Shown: piece after piece, positions 33,666-42,537 of the stretch
How positions within the stretch are numbered: position 1 is the first letter of the stretch
How the letters are laid out: each line of letters starts with the position of its first letter
NCBI GenBank assembly: GCA_020634885.1
Contig: JACKAW010000003.1
Location: 372,001-436,000, forward strand
Origin: Anaerolineales bacterium
GTDB taxonomy: Bacteria; Chloroflexota; Anaerolineae; Anaerolineales; Villigracilaceae
Length of the DNA stretch: 64,000 bases
Direction: 5' to 3'
Notes under the pieces: model-generated
Seen by the model: the letters and a program-made list of their open reading frames with translations, nothing else
What the model was told of the DNA's origin: nothing
The model's database searches: none
Position numbers and translations under genes: made by a program

Positions 33666-33688
33666 AATATTTTGCGACGATGAATCGT

Positions 33689-35179
33689 CTACTGTACCTC
33701 TACTGAAATATTGAATGGGATCAACGGCAGCCACCTCCACCAGGATGGTGTGATCTCGATCTGCGGTTCGGTTTGAAAGAGGAAGGTTTCACTTAGGGTT
33801 CGCGCGGCAAGTTGTTTTTCGCGCCCGCGAATCAAATTGTAAACTGTCATTAAGTCCACTTCTTGCAGGGCAGTTTGAGATGCCTGTAATTGAAAACGGG
33901 TAATGCCAGAGGCATCGGTGATGGGAGCCGCCACCGGGTTGAAGCTCATTTCGCTTTGCGCAAGAAATCCCGCAGGGATCGATGCCGTCACAGAAGAGGC
34001 GGCAAGCGTTTTGAGGTCTTCTGCCAAAATATAATGCGCGGTGAACTCTGCTTCGGCTAAAAAGGTGAGTTCTGTGCCTGAGACACCGGCTGGGGGTGAA
34101 AATTCTTCACGGCGAAGTTCGTTCATCAAAATCGTATCTGAGATCAGCAGGTCGTCTGCGCCGATGTTCGCGCGAATTTGTTCTTTGGCTTTTTCATTCA
34201 AAGCGGTCAACACTCTTTCGCGCAGGGCGGCACGGTCTTCTTCGGTGGAGCCGATCACGTTGGCGTCTGTGCCGCCGGTGGTCGGTTCCAGGTTGAGCGC
34301 CGTAGCCGAAAGCCCCAGAGTTCCTTCAATTACTGTAATCGCTCCGGCATCCAAATTGCCATCTGTGCCTGCTTCGGTGGCTTCCACTTTTACTTCAACC
34401 ACTTCATCCACACCTGCGGGCAGGCGCACCGCGTTGAGGGTTGCAAAGCGGATGAGTGTGTTCGTAGAAACAATCGTCCCTTCTGGGATAATGATCTCCT
34501 CTGAACTGGAGTTGGTGAATTGCACCACGCCAACCGCCTTCGACTGCGGCATGGAGATCGTGCCTGTTATGGGCAGGGTCTGTTCTTCACTCACAACCAG
34601 TGTGATGGTTTGTGCGGGGATTTCGCCGTTGAGAGAAACGGACCTTGTAGCCAGGTCTGCGGTGACAGGGATGATGATGGAAACGGTCTGCGCTTCGGGG
34701 TACAACGTCACCGCCGCACGCGGGACGAATAAGCCTGCCACTGCCAAAACAGCCATGACCCCCGCTGTAAATGTGACCACCCTACCCAAAAGCGATCTTC
34801 GCCACGGGGCTTCTTGCACATACACTTCGTCACGCAAAGTGCGCAAATCACGGCGTGGAGGCGGAGGCGTGCGCTGTGTTCTGGGAGCAGGAGCCGCCCA
34901 AACGGCCCTTTGAGCCGAAGCCGATGATGTGAATACGGGGATTCCCAGAGATTCTGCTTCGTGCCGTACTTTCATCCTGCGGGTGACGATGCCAAGCTGT
35001 GCCCCGAGAGAATCGGCGTGGCGTTGCAGCACTTTCAGGTCTAACAGGCGCAGTGTCACTTTGGCATATTTGGGATACACCAATAAGATACGCGGCGTCT
35101 TCGCCCACGATAATTTATCGCGGACGGAGATGAGGTCATCGTGAGATTCGAGGGTAATGATCTTGGTTTTCAATGGCAA
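33689..35179 (-). CDS. Single-pass membrane protein with baseplate-J-like domain
   Basis: A 496-residue protein. Residues ~1-75 are a soluble alpha/beta segment (RILLVYPKYAKVTLRLLDLKVLQRHADSLGAQLGIVT), then a Pro/Arg-rich linker, one membrane span at ~135-155 (VVTFTAGVMAVLAVAGLFV), and an external part with the baseplate-J pattern: IIPEGTIVSTNTLIRFAT, LPAGVDEVVEVKVEATEAGTDGNL and GGTDANVIGSTEEDRAALRERVL. No phage structural gene is near, so this is a cellular envelope protein, not a prophage relic. It starts the operon leading to ruvX and mltG. The start is a TTG; a second TTG two codons later has better AAGG spacing. Confidence 0.8.
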   Translation of the reverse strand: MPLKTKIITLESHDDLISVRDKLSWAKTPRILLVYPKYAKVTLRLLDLKVLQRHADSLGAQLGIVTRRMKVRHEAESLGIPVFTSSASAQRAVWAAPAPRTQRTPPPPRRDLRTLRDEVYVQEAPWRRSLLGRVVTFTAGVMAVLAVAGLFVPRAAVTLYPEAQTVSIIIPVTADLATRSVSLNGEIPAQTITLVVSEEQTLPITGTISMPQSKAVGVVQFTNSSSEEIIIPEGTIVSTNTLIRFATLNAVRLPAGVDEVVEVKVEATEAGTDGNLDAGAITVIEGTLGLSATALNLEPTTGGTDANVIGSTEEDRAALRERVLTALNEKAKEQIRANIGADDLLISDTILMNELRREEFSPPAGVSGTELTFLAEAEFTAHYILAEDLKTLAASSVTASIPAGFLAQSEMSFNPVAAPITDASGITRFQLQASQTALQEVDLMTVYNLIRGREKQLAARTLSETFLFQTEPQIEITPSWWRWLPLIPFNISVEVQ

Positions 35180-35204
35180 CCTTGATGAACAAAGATAAAC
35201 AGAT

Positions 35205-35273
35205 AAGTAGGGTAGGTTTTCAACCTACCATTTATTAAATTTCAGAAGATGTCAGGCTAAAAGCCTGACCTAC
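35205..35273. repeat. Two-hairpin GTAGG/CCTAC intergenic element, copy 2
   Basis: GTAGG and CCTAC ends enclose hairpins GGTAGGT-TTTCA-ACCTACC (35211-35229) and GTCAGGC-TAAAA-GCCTGAC (35251-35269). Compared with the copy at 28443 the stems changed on both sides while the loops TTTCA and (A)AAAA stayed. Confidence 0.7.
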
Positions 35274-35310
35274 AATTGCATCACATCAAAAGCATAGCCA
35301 ATCGCTTTTT

Positions 35311-35347
35311 ATCAAACCATCCGTGTTTATCCGCGTTCATCTGTGGT
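35311..35347 (-). repeat. Repeat-type sequence that supplies the cysteine desulfurase stop codon
   Basis: On the minus strand AACCACAGATGAACGCGGAT continues to AAACACGGATGG. Near-identical ACCACAGAT...ACACGGAT strings are familiar to me as dispersed sequences in many bacterial genomes. The TGA stop of the upstream gene lies within it. Confidence 0.6.
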
Positions 35348-36485
35348 TAATTAACCTGGCTTTTTCCACCAACGAAGGCAGGGACTTCAAAAATGATTCG
35401 ACGTGTTCTGCGGTGGTGTCTGCGCCGAGGGTGATGCGCAGGGAGCCGAGCGCCCATTCGCGTGAATGCCCGAGGGCGGTGATCACTTCGCTGGGTTCGG
35501 GGTTTCCGGTTTTACAAGCCGAGCCGGAAGAGCAGGCAAAACCAGCGGCATCCAACATTTGCAGGAGCAGATTGCCATCCACATCTTTGAAGATAAAAGA
35601 AGCGTGATTCGGCAGACGTTGCTCGGGATGCCCCGTGAGTTTTGAATCGGGGATGGTTTCAAGCACCGAACCGATGATGTGATCGCGCATCGGTTGGACG
35701 TGTGCAATGCGCTCCACACGTTCAGTGGCGGCGAGGTGCAGCGCCTCGGCGAAGCCGACAATGTACGGCACATTATGCGTCCCTGCCCGCAGGCTGAATT
35801 CCTGCCCCCCGCCGGTGAGGTGCGGCATCAACTTGGTTCCCTTGCGGACGTACAACGCCCCCACGCCTTTGGGTCCGTAAAATTTATGCCCGCCAAGTGA
35901 CATCAAGTCCACGCCGAGTTTATTCACATTTACATCCAGATACGCTGCCGCTTGAACAGCATCCGTGTGAAAAAGGATGTGATTCGCCTTTGCTATTTGC
36001 GCAAGATCGGAGATCGGATTGATCGTACCGATCTCATTATTGGCATACATCACCGAAGCCAGGGTCGTATTATTGCAAACAGCCTTTTTCAGTGACTCAA
36101 CGGTTACCATGCCATGTTCGTTCACATCCAGCCATTCGAGCGGAAAGCCGTATTCTTTTTCAAGTTGAATCGCTGTCTTGCTCACAGCGTGATGTTCTGT
36201 TTTTGCAGTTAAAAGCCACTTGGTCGAATCCTTGTGTGCCATCATCGCCCCGCGCAAGGCAAGGTTATCCGCTTCGGAACCGCAGGAAGTGAAGATGACC
36301 TCATCTGATCGGCAGCCAAGAACAGCGGCAACCTTCTCCCGCGCTTCATCCACGGCGGCTTCGGCTTTTTGTCCAAGCCGGTGAATGGACGATGGATTCC
36401 CGAAAGAATCACGGAAGTACGGCATCATTTTGGCGAGCACACGCTCATCAACGGGGGTAGTGGCGGCATAATCAAGGTAAATCAT
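35337..36485 (-). CDS. Cysteine desulfurase (NifS/IscS family)
   Basis: A 382-residue PLP enzyme that takes sulfur from cysteine for Fe-S clusters or tRNA thiolation. The PLP Lys is in LMSLGGHKFYGPKGVGALYV and the cofactor-binding His in WLLTAKTEHHAVSKT. The sulfur-carrying Cys is in GFACSSGSACKTGNPEPS, and GGGQEFSLRAGTHNVPYIVGF matches the family. The short insertion around the active Cys suits group I (NifS/IscS). The last four codons (INHR) and the stop come from a dispersed repeat, so the original C-terminus may have been replaced. No IscU-type scaffold is adjacent. Divergent from the next gene by 52 bp. Confidence 0.93.
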   Translation of the reverse strand: MIYLDYAATTPVDERVLAKMMPYFRDSFGNPSSIHRLGQKAEAAVDEAREKVAAVLGCRSDEVIFTSCGSEADNLALRGAMMAHKDSTKWLLTAKTEHHAVSKTAIQLEKEYGFPLEWLDVNEHGMVTVESLKKAVCNNTTLASVMYANNEIGTINPISDLAQIAKANHILFHTDAVQAAAYLDVNVNKLGVDLMSLGGHKFYGPKGVGALYVRKGTKLMPHLTGGGQEFSLRAGTHNVPYIVGFAEALHLAATERVERIAHVQPMRDHIIGSVLETIPDSKLTGHPEQRLPNHASFIFKDVDGNLLLQMLDAAGFACSSGSACKTGNPEPSEVITALGHSREWALGSLRITLGADTTAEHVESFLKSLPSLVEKARLINHR

Positions 36486-36537
36486 GGTCGGGATTATATA
36501 ACAGACCTGACAGGTTTACGGATGATAAAATCATGGA

Positions 36538-38169
36538 ATGCGAAATCAATGGATCAAAATTTCCAGCGGTCTTATGGGGAGCGTTGCCGTTTTTCTGATG
36601 CTTTTTGCAAACCCATTGGGGCTTGAATCCTTCCCCACCTGGGGCATACGCCGTTCCGCAATTCTTGTGATCGGGCTGGCGCTGCTGGCGATCAGCCTGT
36701 TTTATCGTGAAGATAATTTCCTTGGCAAATTCCTCAACTCACCCAACGGTCAATTAGGTATTGCCTTGCTGCTGGTAAACACGGGCATCTTTCTCATTTA
36801 CATTTGGTTCGTCAGTGCGGGTCTGCTCAAATACTTTGAAAGCGAAACCAATTATTTCGACCTGCAAGCCAATGCCTTTGCAAAAGGTCAGCTTGAATTG
36901 GATGTCACCCCAGACCCCGCCCTGCTCGCCTTTACAGATGAAAGCCTGTACGAACCGGAGAACCGCATTGGTATTCCGGCTTTGTGGGATGCCACCCTCT
37001 ACAAAGGAAAATATTACCTGTATTGGGGTCCCGCTCCGGCGTTGCTGCTGGCAATGGTCAAACCGTTTTACACACCGGATATCGGCGATAGATTACTCGT
37101 CCTCATTTTTCTTGCAGGCACGCTTCTTTTTCTAAACCTGATCATCCTTGCCTTAAGAAAAAGATTCTTCGCTCAAATTCCAAATTGGGCGGTTGTGCTT
37201 GCAATTGCCTTTGCCGGACTAGTGAACCCCATGCCCTATGTGCTGGTGGAAGGACGCATTTACGAAGCCGCCATCGTTGCCGCGCAATTCTTCCTCATGG
37301 GCGGGTTTTATTTCCTTCTACTTGCATTTGAATTACCCACTCAGTCCCGCCTTGCTCTTGCCGGTTCATTCTTCGTCTTCGCCATTGGGTCGCGCACCAC
37401 GGTTCTGCCCGCCGTTGCGCTGATCTCACTGATCCTATTGGTGTGGGCATTCCAAACCCAACGTTCTCGCATGGTTTCGCTCCTGCTGGCTTTCGCCATT
37501 CCCATTGCCATCGGTGGGGCTGCCTATGGCTGGTACAACTACGCCCGCTTCGGTTCCTTCACCGAGTTTGGCTACCGCTACCAACTTACCAGCTACAACC
37601 TCTACCAAAAAATGGACGAGACCTTCTCGGTCGAATACATTCCGCCCAACCTCTACAAAACCCTGCTCAACCCGCTTGAACAACGCAGCGCATTCCCGTA
37701 CATCTTCCCCACCCGCTGGGCAGGACCCGAATTTTTAAGCAGCTACCAACCCAAAATGTACCTGACCTTCACCGAGAATATCACCGGCATGTTTATTGGC
37801 AGTCCTTTTGTGCTGCTGGCACTGCTGGCATTCATCAAACCACGGCGCGATCTGCGTTGGATCACCCTCTCGATCACCGCCGCATTCCTCGCCATTTTTT
37901 TCACCCTGCAAGCCTTTTTCTTCGTTGCCATGCGTTACATGCTCGATTTCATCCCAACGCTGACCCTGCTCGTCATCATCGGCTTTTGGCACGGCTTTGA
38001 TCTTTTCAAACACAAAAAAGGATACATTGCCATTGCGCTTGTTTTACTCGCCTACACCATTGCCCTCAGCCTGCTGATCGCATTTTCGGGAAATCTTGAA
38101 AGTTTCCGAATTTTGAATCTTGACCTTGTTCAAAAGATGACGTGGACTGTAAACAGCCTCTTCAAGTAA
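36538..38169 (+). CDS. Polytopic membrane protein, GT-C glycosyltransferase-like
   Basis: A 543-residue integral membrane protein with roughly 11-12 hydrophobic segments. A large loop after the third span (NYFDLQANAFAKGQLELDVTPD to YEPENRIGIPALWDATLYKGKYYLYWGPAPALLL) has the acidic start and the KYYLYWGP pattern seen in lipid-linked-sugar GT-C enzymes of Chloroflexota. No defined family is recognised. A TAAAAT box lies 6 nt before the ATG and no ribosome site is visible, so the message may be leaderless; an ATG 5 nt earlier is out of frame. Confidence 0.7.
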   Translation: MRNQWIKISSGLMGSVAVFLMLFANPLGLESFPTWGIRRSAILVIGLALLAISLFYREDNFLGKFLNSPNGQLGIALLLVNTGIFLIYIWFVSAGLLKYFESETNYFDLQANAFAKGQLELDVTPDPALLAFTDESLYEPENRIGIPALWDATLYKGKYYLYWGPAPALLLAMVKPFYTPDIGDRLLVLIFLAGTLLFLNLIILALRKRFFAQIPNWAVVLAIAFAGLVNPMPYVLVEGRIYEAAIVAAQFFLMGGFYFLLLAFELPTQSRLALAGSFFVFAIGSRTTVLPAVALISLILLVWAFQTQRSRMVSLLLAFAIPIAIGGAAYGWYNYARFGSFTEFGYRYQLTSYNLYQKMDETFSVEYIPPNLYKTLLNPLEQRSAFPYIFPTRWAGPEFLSSYQPKMYLTFTENITGMFIGSPFVLLALLAFIKPRRDLRWITLSITAAFLAIFFTLQAFFFVAMRYMLDFIPTLTLLVIIGFWHGFDLFKHKKGYIAIALVLLAYTIALSLLIAFSGNLESFRILNLDLVQKMTWTVNSLFK

Positions 38170-38270
38170 GGGCTGCCCCGCTTCAGACTCCGCTCTGGCT
38201 TGCCTCGGTTTTCTGAAGCCTCAACTTTATCTGATACCTTTTGTTGTACAATGACCGCACAGGAGAAACT

Positions 38271-39281
38271 ATGAATACATTCCTTGAATTTCTCAACACC
38301 GCAGAATTCGACACGTTAATTCAAGTCTCTGGGGTGAACCGTCAATTGGCAGGGGCGATCATTTCAGCGCGTCCCTTTGAAAGCGAAGAAGACGTATTGC
38401 AAGTAAAAGGCATGGGCAAGGCAACCCTGGCACGCATTCAGTCCTTTGCCGAGGCGGAAGCAAAAGCTCCAGAAAACAGCGCCATGATCCCGGTCCAGAA
38501 AGAGGCGGCGCCCGCACCCTTTAATGAGATACCCTCTGCACAGGAAAAAGCCCCGCAGCGTGATTCATTTTTCAAGCGTTTGGGGCGGGCGTTCAGGTGG
38601 TTCTTCAATGCCTTGCTGCGTTTGATCATGATCGCCCTTTTGATTGCTGCGGTGGGATTGCTGCTTTCACTGGCTTTGCCCTACATTCAAAGCACATTCC
38701 TGACTCCGTTGGAACAAAACACAACCCGTGTCGCTGAAATGGAAACGGAGGTGGCTCAATTAAGAGCGCAAGTAGACGCGCTCAATGAACGCATGACCGC
38801 AATTGAAGGGTCTGTAGAGGCGCACACTGCCGCCATTGCCCAACTTGAAGAAATGCAAGCAACCCTCGAAACGCAAATGGAAGAGAATAACGATGCCGTG
38901 CTGCTTGAGTTGAAGCACGAAGTGATGTTCGCACGCGCCCTCGATGTTCTGGCGCGCGCTCGGTTGTATCTTGCGCAAAGTAATTTTGGGCTGGCAAAGG
39001 CTGATGTTCAAACCGTGCATGACCTGCTGGCAGAGCTTGAGAATGAAACGAATGATAAGGTTTTAGAACAGGCGGTGGCACGGCTCGACCTGGCGCTCGG
39101 CAACCTGCCAGATTTCCCTGTGATCGCTTCGGGTGACTTGGAAATTGCCTGGCAGATTTTGATCTCTGGCAATGTGCCTGCCGCGACTGCGACGTTTACC
39201 CCAACCCCGGCTCCTGTTGAGACGGAAACTAGCATCACCCCAACTGCAATTCCAACCGGTGAGGCAACTTCAACACCGTAA
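38271..39281 (+). CDS. Helix-hairpin-helix, membrane and coiled-coil protein
   Basis: A 336-residue protein. Residues ~10-65 hold helix-hairpin-helix motifs of the ComEA type (LIQVSGVNRQLAGAIISARPF and VLQVKGMGKATLARIQSFAEAE). After a charged linker there is one membrane span (~120-147, LLRLIMIALLIAAVGLLLSLALP). An extended coiled coil follows (TRVAEMETEVAQLRAQVDAL to LETQMEENND) and then helical repeats. The end is a Thr/Pro-rich tail typical of an exposed, possibly glycosylated region. AGGAGAAACT precedes the ATG. Function unknown; a cytoplasmic nucleic-acid-binding domain tied to an external stalk is what the sequence shows. Confidence 0.7.
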   Translation: MNTFLEFLNTAEFDTLIQVSGVNRQLAGAIISARPFESEEDVLQVKGMGKATLARIQSFAEAEAKAPENSAMIPVQKEAAPAPFNEIPSAQEKAPQRDSFFKRLGRAFRWFFNALLRLIMIALLIAAVGLLLSLALPYIQSTFLTPLEQNTTRVAEMETEVAQLRAQVDALNERMTAIEGSVEAHTAAIAQLEEMQATLETQMEENNDAVLLELKHEVMFARALDVLARARLYLAQSNFGLAKADVQTVHDLLAELENETNDKVLEQAVARLDLALGNLPDFPVIASGDLEIAWQILISGNVPAATATFTPTPAPVETETSITPTAIPTGEATSTP

Positions 39282-39347
39282 AAAATAAGATTTGGATAAT
39301 TTGCGTTTGTTATAATTTTCATATAACGCACTGAGGAGAAAATTTCA

Positions 39348-40778
39348 ATGGCTTTCAAAATTAAATTCGGGACAGACGGCTGGCGCGGCGTCATTGCTGA
39401 AGATTACACATTCGACAATCTGCGCCGTTGTGCGCAAGGGTTCGCTTCGTACATGCTCTCACAGGGCAAACAGGGACAGTGGATCGTGGTGGGGCACGAC
39501 AAGCGCTTCCATTCGGAGAATTTTGCGGCGGCAGTTGCCGAAGTTTTGGCTGGCAATGGGCTGAAAGTTTATCTAACCGACGGCGCGACCCCGACACCGG
39601 TCATCGCGTATGCGGTGGTGGATAAAAAAGCGGCAGGCGCAGTGAACATTACTGCCAGTCACAATCCCCCCACAGACAATGGTTTCAAAGTCCGCAATGA
39701 AACCGGCGGCGCGATTGACCCCGAAGGCTTGAATCAGATCGAAGCAGGCATTCCCGACGATGTGAAAGACGTGAAGGTTAAAAGCTACAAAGAAGCCGAA
39801 GCCGCGGGCGAGATCGTCAAGTTCGACGCGGCGACCCCGTACATTGAGCACCTCACCCGTGACGGTTTGATTGACCTGCAACCGATCAAAGATGCCGGTC
39901 TCACCGTGGTGGTGGATGCGATGTGGGGCAACGGCGCAGGCTGGTTTACCCGTCTGCTGGGCGGCGGCAAGACGCGCATCATCGAAATCCATAACGAGCG
40001 CAATCCATCCTTCCCTGAAATGAAGCGCCCGGAACCCATCCGCCCGAATATTGATGTGGGCTTGAAAGCCACCGTGGAACACAAAGCCGATGTCTTGCTC
40101 ATCACGGACGGCGATGCCGACCGCTGCGGTTTGGGCGACGAGAACGGCGAGTTCATCAATCAACTGCGAGCGTATGCCCTGCTCGCCTATTACCTGCTCG
40201 AAGTGCGCGGCGAACGCGGTGACATCGTCAAGACGCTTTCGACAACCAACATGCTCAACAAACTCGGCGAACTGTACGGCGTACCCGTCCATGAAACCGG
40301 TGTGGGCTTCAAGTATGTCGCCCCGAAGATGACCGAAACCAACGCGCTCATCGGCGGTGAAGAAAGCGGCGGCTACGCCTTCCGTGGTAATGTGCCAGAA
40401 CGTGACGGCATTTTGGCGGGCTTGTACATGCTCGACTTTATGGTGAAGACCGGCAAGAAACCGACCGAGTTGCTCAAAGACCTGTTCGCCAAAGTGGGCG
40501 GGGAATATTTCTACGACCGGGTGGATAGTCCCTTTAGCGGCGACCACGAATCCCGCAAGAAGATCATCCGCGATAATTATCCCCAAACTCTGGGCGGGCT
40601 GAAAGTGACCGAAGTCGTCACTGTGGATGGCTTCCAATTCAAAATGGAAGATGGCGGCTGGATGCTCATCCGCTTCAGCGGCACAGAACCCATTCTGCGC
40701 GTGTATACCGAAACCCGTCACGCCGACAAGGTGCAGGCGATCCTTCAAGATGGTTTGAAAGTGGCAGGGATTAAGTAA
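39348..40778 (+). CDS. Phosphoglucomutase/phosphomannomutase family enzyme
   Basis: A 476-residue alpha-D-phosphohexomutase interconverting hexose 1- and 6-phosphates for glycan precursors. The active-site phosphoserine loop is NITASHNPPTDNGFKV, the metal loop is LLITDGDADRCGLGDENG, the sugar loop is GEESGGYAFRGN and the phosphate-binding loop is RFSGTEPILRVY. All four domains are present. TATAAT about 35 nt upstream and GAGGAG before the ATG make a normal leadered promoter. Glc versus Man preference cannot be read. Confidence 0.95.
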   Translation: MAFKIKFGTDGWRGVIAEDYTFDNLRRCAQGFASYMLSQGKQGQWIVVGHDKRFHSENFAAAVAEVLAGNGLKVYLTDGATPTPVIAYAVVDKKAAGAVNITASHNPPTDNGFKVRNETGGAIDPEGLNQIEAGIPDDVKDVKVKSYKEAEAAGEIVKFDAATPYIEHLTRDGLIDLQPIKDAGLTVVVDAMWGNGAGWFTRLLGGGKTRIIEIHNERNPSFPEMKRPEPIRPNIDVGLKATVEHKADVLLITDGDADRCGLGDENGEFINQLRAYALLAYYLLEVRGERGDIVKTLSTTNMLNKLGELYGVPVHETGVGFKYVAPKMTETNALIGGEESGGYAFRGNVPERDGILAGLYMLDFMVKTGKKPTELLKDLFAKVGGEYFYDRVDSPFSGDHESRKKIIRDNYPQTLGGLKVTEVVTVDGFQFKMEDGGWMLIRFSGTEPILRVYTETRHADKVQAILQDGLKVAGIK

Positions 40779-40797
40779 AGTAGTTTGGTTAAGAAAC

Positions 40798-40839
40798 GAG
40801 GAGACAGTCACTTTTGAAGTGACTGTCTCCTTTTTATTT
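40798..40839 (+). terminator. Terminator of the phosphohexomutase gene
   Basis: AGGAGACAGTCAC pairs with GTGACTGTCTCCT around TTTTGAA, followed by TTTTTATTT. Confidence 0.92.
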
Positions 40840-40851
40840 AAATCATCTTGC

Positions 40852-40908
40852 GTAGGGGCGACCCGTCAAGGTTGGATGTGGCGCTATTCAATAAAAAAGG
40901 GTCGCCCT
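40852..40908. repeat. GTAGGGGCGACCC palindromic element, partial
   Basis: GGGCGACCC at 40856-40864 pairs with GGGTCGCCC at 40899-40907 over a 34-nt loop, with GTAG on the left but no matching CTAC on the right. It resembles the GTAGG-ended elements at 28443 and 35205 and abuts the stop codon of the next minus-strand gene. Confidence 0.5.
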
Positions 40909-40919
40909 TTGCGCTCAGG

Positions 40920-42326
40920 TTAGTTACGTTTCCTACGAATAAAAAGCAATCCAAACAGCGCGGGCAGGAGAAAGGCGCTGCCACACAAAGGATTGGTTGC
41001 AGTAGGTTCTGGTGTGTTGGGAGGGAGAACGCCCATTGTGAGTGTAGATGTTGGAACAGCCTCAGCGGACTCCAAGGTTGGGGTCGCTTCGGCAGCCCAC
41101 GGTGTAGGCGGAAGCGGCGTAGCCGTCAGACCAAGAAGAGTGAAATTTTCGCCATCCGCTTGTACAGCTTGCGGAACTTGATAACTGATTTCCAGCAGCA
41201 GGTCTTTTGCAAGTTGATTGTCCGGGTCGAGTGCAAGCGATGTTTGCAATGCCGTCAGGGTTTTTCCCAAAATGTTTTCAGTATCAGTTTCACCCGAAGA
41301 ATAAATACCATATTGATACTGCGCCCACAAAAGGTCGGCATAGCCGTAATGCCAGAGTGGGTCTTCGGGTAAAAGTGAAAGGCATTTTTCGTACGCCGCC
41401 TTACTCAATTCGTACAACTCAAAACCCGCACGGTCTTCACGCAGATAGCCCTTCGGCATCATCGTCACTTCCTTGTATGCCTTCGCCAGCCTGCCCCACG
41501 CCTCACCATCGTTCGGATTTTTCTCAACGTTTGCTTCTTCCTGCAAAACTTTTTCCCACAACGTCGGAGTCACGACCACGATCTGGATGTTATCGAGATA
41601 GGTTGGTTCAAGGTCTGTAAAACTCCAGCGGATCTCATTCCCGCTCATCACCCCGCCCGGGGTTGATTCGCCATGCCCAGCCTGACCGTTCAAATCCAGA
41701 TTTTTTTCGTTCACCTCATACGGCAGGCGGACAATAATTTCCGCGCTGCCGATGGTGCCGTTCCATCCGGCGCCAGTTTCAAGAATATATTTGAATGCCT
41801 GATACGGAAAGTACCCAAACCCATCAACGGTGTAAAGCACTTCGATCATGACATCCTGCTCCGGCGGAAAGGTCACGTCAAATACAACCCAGGGAAGTTC
41901 CTCACGTTCTTTATATGAATATTCACTGGAGGCAAAAGGCTGAATCTCACGACGGGTTGAAACGGTCTTTCCATCCACCTTGACATCAATTGATGCGATT
42001 TCAGGAAAACCACCATAACCATCGGAATTGCCATTGAAAAATGAAAGCGGAAAGCGCACCGCCATCGTCTCTGCCTCTGTGCCGAGGTTGCGCATGGTAA
42101 ACACTGCTTCAGTTTTTGCCCTGGCTTGATCTGAATCAGCAGGGTTCTCAAAAATGGCGAGCGTTACCGTCTCTGCCTCCATGCGGACTTGCGTAATGGA
42201 TTCCCCTGGCAGCAACGTCGTTCCGGGAGGGGCTTCTGGCGGTGCGGCGTCGGCATGGGCGGGCGCCTGCGGAAAAAATAAAGCGAAAACCAAGGTCAAT
42301 ACTAAAAATATAGGAAGGTGTTTCAT
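40920..42326 (-). CDS. Exported protein with C-terminal CGSA-hydrophobic-RRK anchor
   Basis: A 468-residue exported protein of unknown role. The signal peptide is residues 1-25 (MKHLPIFLVLTLVFALFF to AHA). The central region (~45-265) is beta-rich, with VTFPPEQDVMIEVLYTVDGFGYFPYQAFKYILETGAGW resembling DUF4424-type extracellular domains. Residues ~275-400 form TPR-like helices (WGRLAKAYKEV, WHYGYADLLWAQY, ALDPDNQLAKDLL). A Pro/Thr linker leads to NPLCGSAFLLPALFGLLF followed by RRKRN, a likely sorting or membrane-anchor signal. AGAGAGGATTAAC precedes the ATG. Confidence 0.72.
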   Translation of the reverse strand: MKHLPIFLVLTLVFALFFPQAPAHADAAPPEAPPGTTLLPGESITQVRMEAETVTLAIFENPADSDQARAKTEAVFTMRNLGTEAETMAVRFPLSFFNGNSDGYGGFPEIASIDVKVDGKTVSTRREIQPFASSEYSYKEREELPWVVFDVTFPPEQDVMIEVLYTVDGFGYFPYQAFKYILETGAGWNGTIGSAEIIVRLPYEVNEKNLDLNGQAGHGESTPGGVMSGNEIRWSFTDLEPTYLDNIQIVVVTPTLWEKVLQEEANVEKNPNDGEAWGRLAKAYKEVTMMPKGYLREDRAGFELYELSKAAYEKCLSLLPEDPLWHYGYADLLWAQYQYGIYSSGETDTENILGKTLTALQTSLALDPDNQLAKDLLLEISYQVPQAVQADGENFTLLGLTATPLPPTPWAAEATPTLESAEAVPTSTLTMGVLPPNTPEPTATNPLCGSAFLLPALFGLLFIRRKRN

Positions 42327-42465
42327 GTTAATCCTCTCTTTTCACAACCGAATAAACTTACCATGTCTTTTACCAAAAGACAAATATTACCAATACTTCA
42401 CTATCTTAGTAGGATTCGTCAATTTTTTGAATTTTACCGATTTTTAGGCTGATATATAATGCCCA

Positions 42466-42515
42466 CGGTCACATATTGCGCTTTCTCTCTTCTCAAAAAG
42501 TGCAATATGTGACCG
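42466..42515. promoter_or_regulatory. 14-bp perfect inverted repeat upstream of tatD
   Basis: CGGTCACATATTGC (42466-42479) and GCAATATGTGACCG (42502-42515) are separated by 22 nt. The right arm covers the position expected for the -35 element of the tatD promoter, which fits an operator; a remnant of a small palindromic element is the alternative. Confidence 0.6.
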
Positions 42516-42522
42516 CTCTGGG

Positions 42523-42528
42523 TATAAT
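42523..42528 (+). promoter_or_regulatory. -10 box of tatD, near-leaderless
   Basis: A consensus TATAAT ends 9 nt before the tatD ATG. No ribosome site is visible between them. Confidence 0.6.
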
Positions 42529-42537
42529 CGTCACGCC

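Noticed and set aside
33689..35179. Prophage or contractile-injection locus because of the baseplate-J domain
   Set aside because: The protein has a membrane span and its neighbours are ruvX and mltG; there are no tail, sheath or capsid genes.
39573..40811. 412-codon ORF antisense to the phosphohexomutase gene
   Set aside because: A shadow of a high-confidence gene, His/Phe-rich composition typical of antisense frames, no domain.
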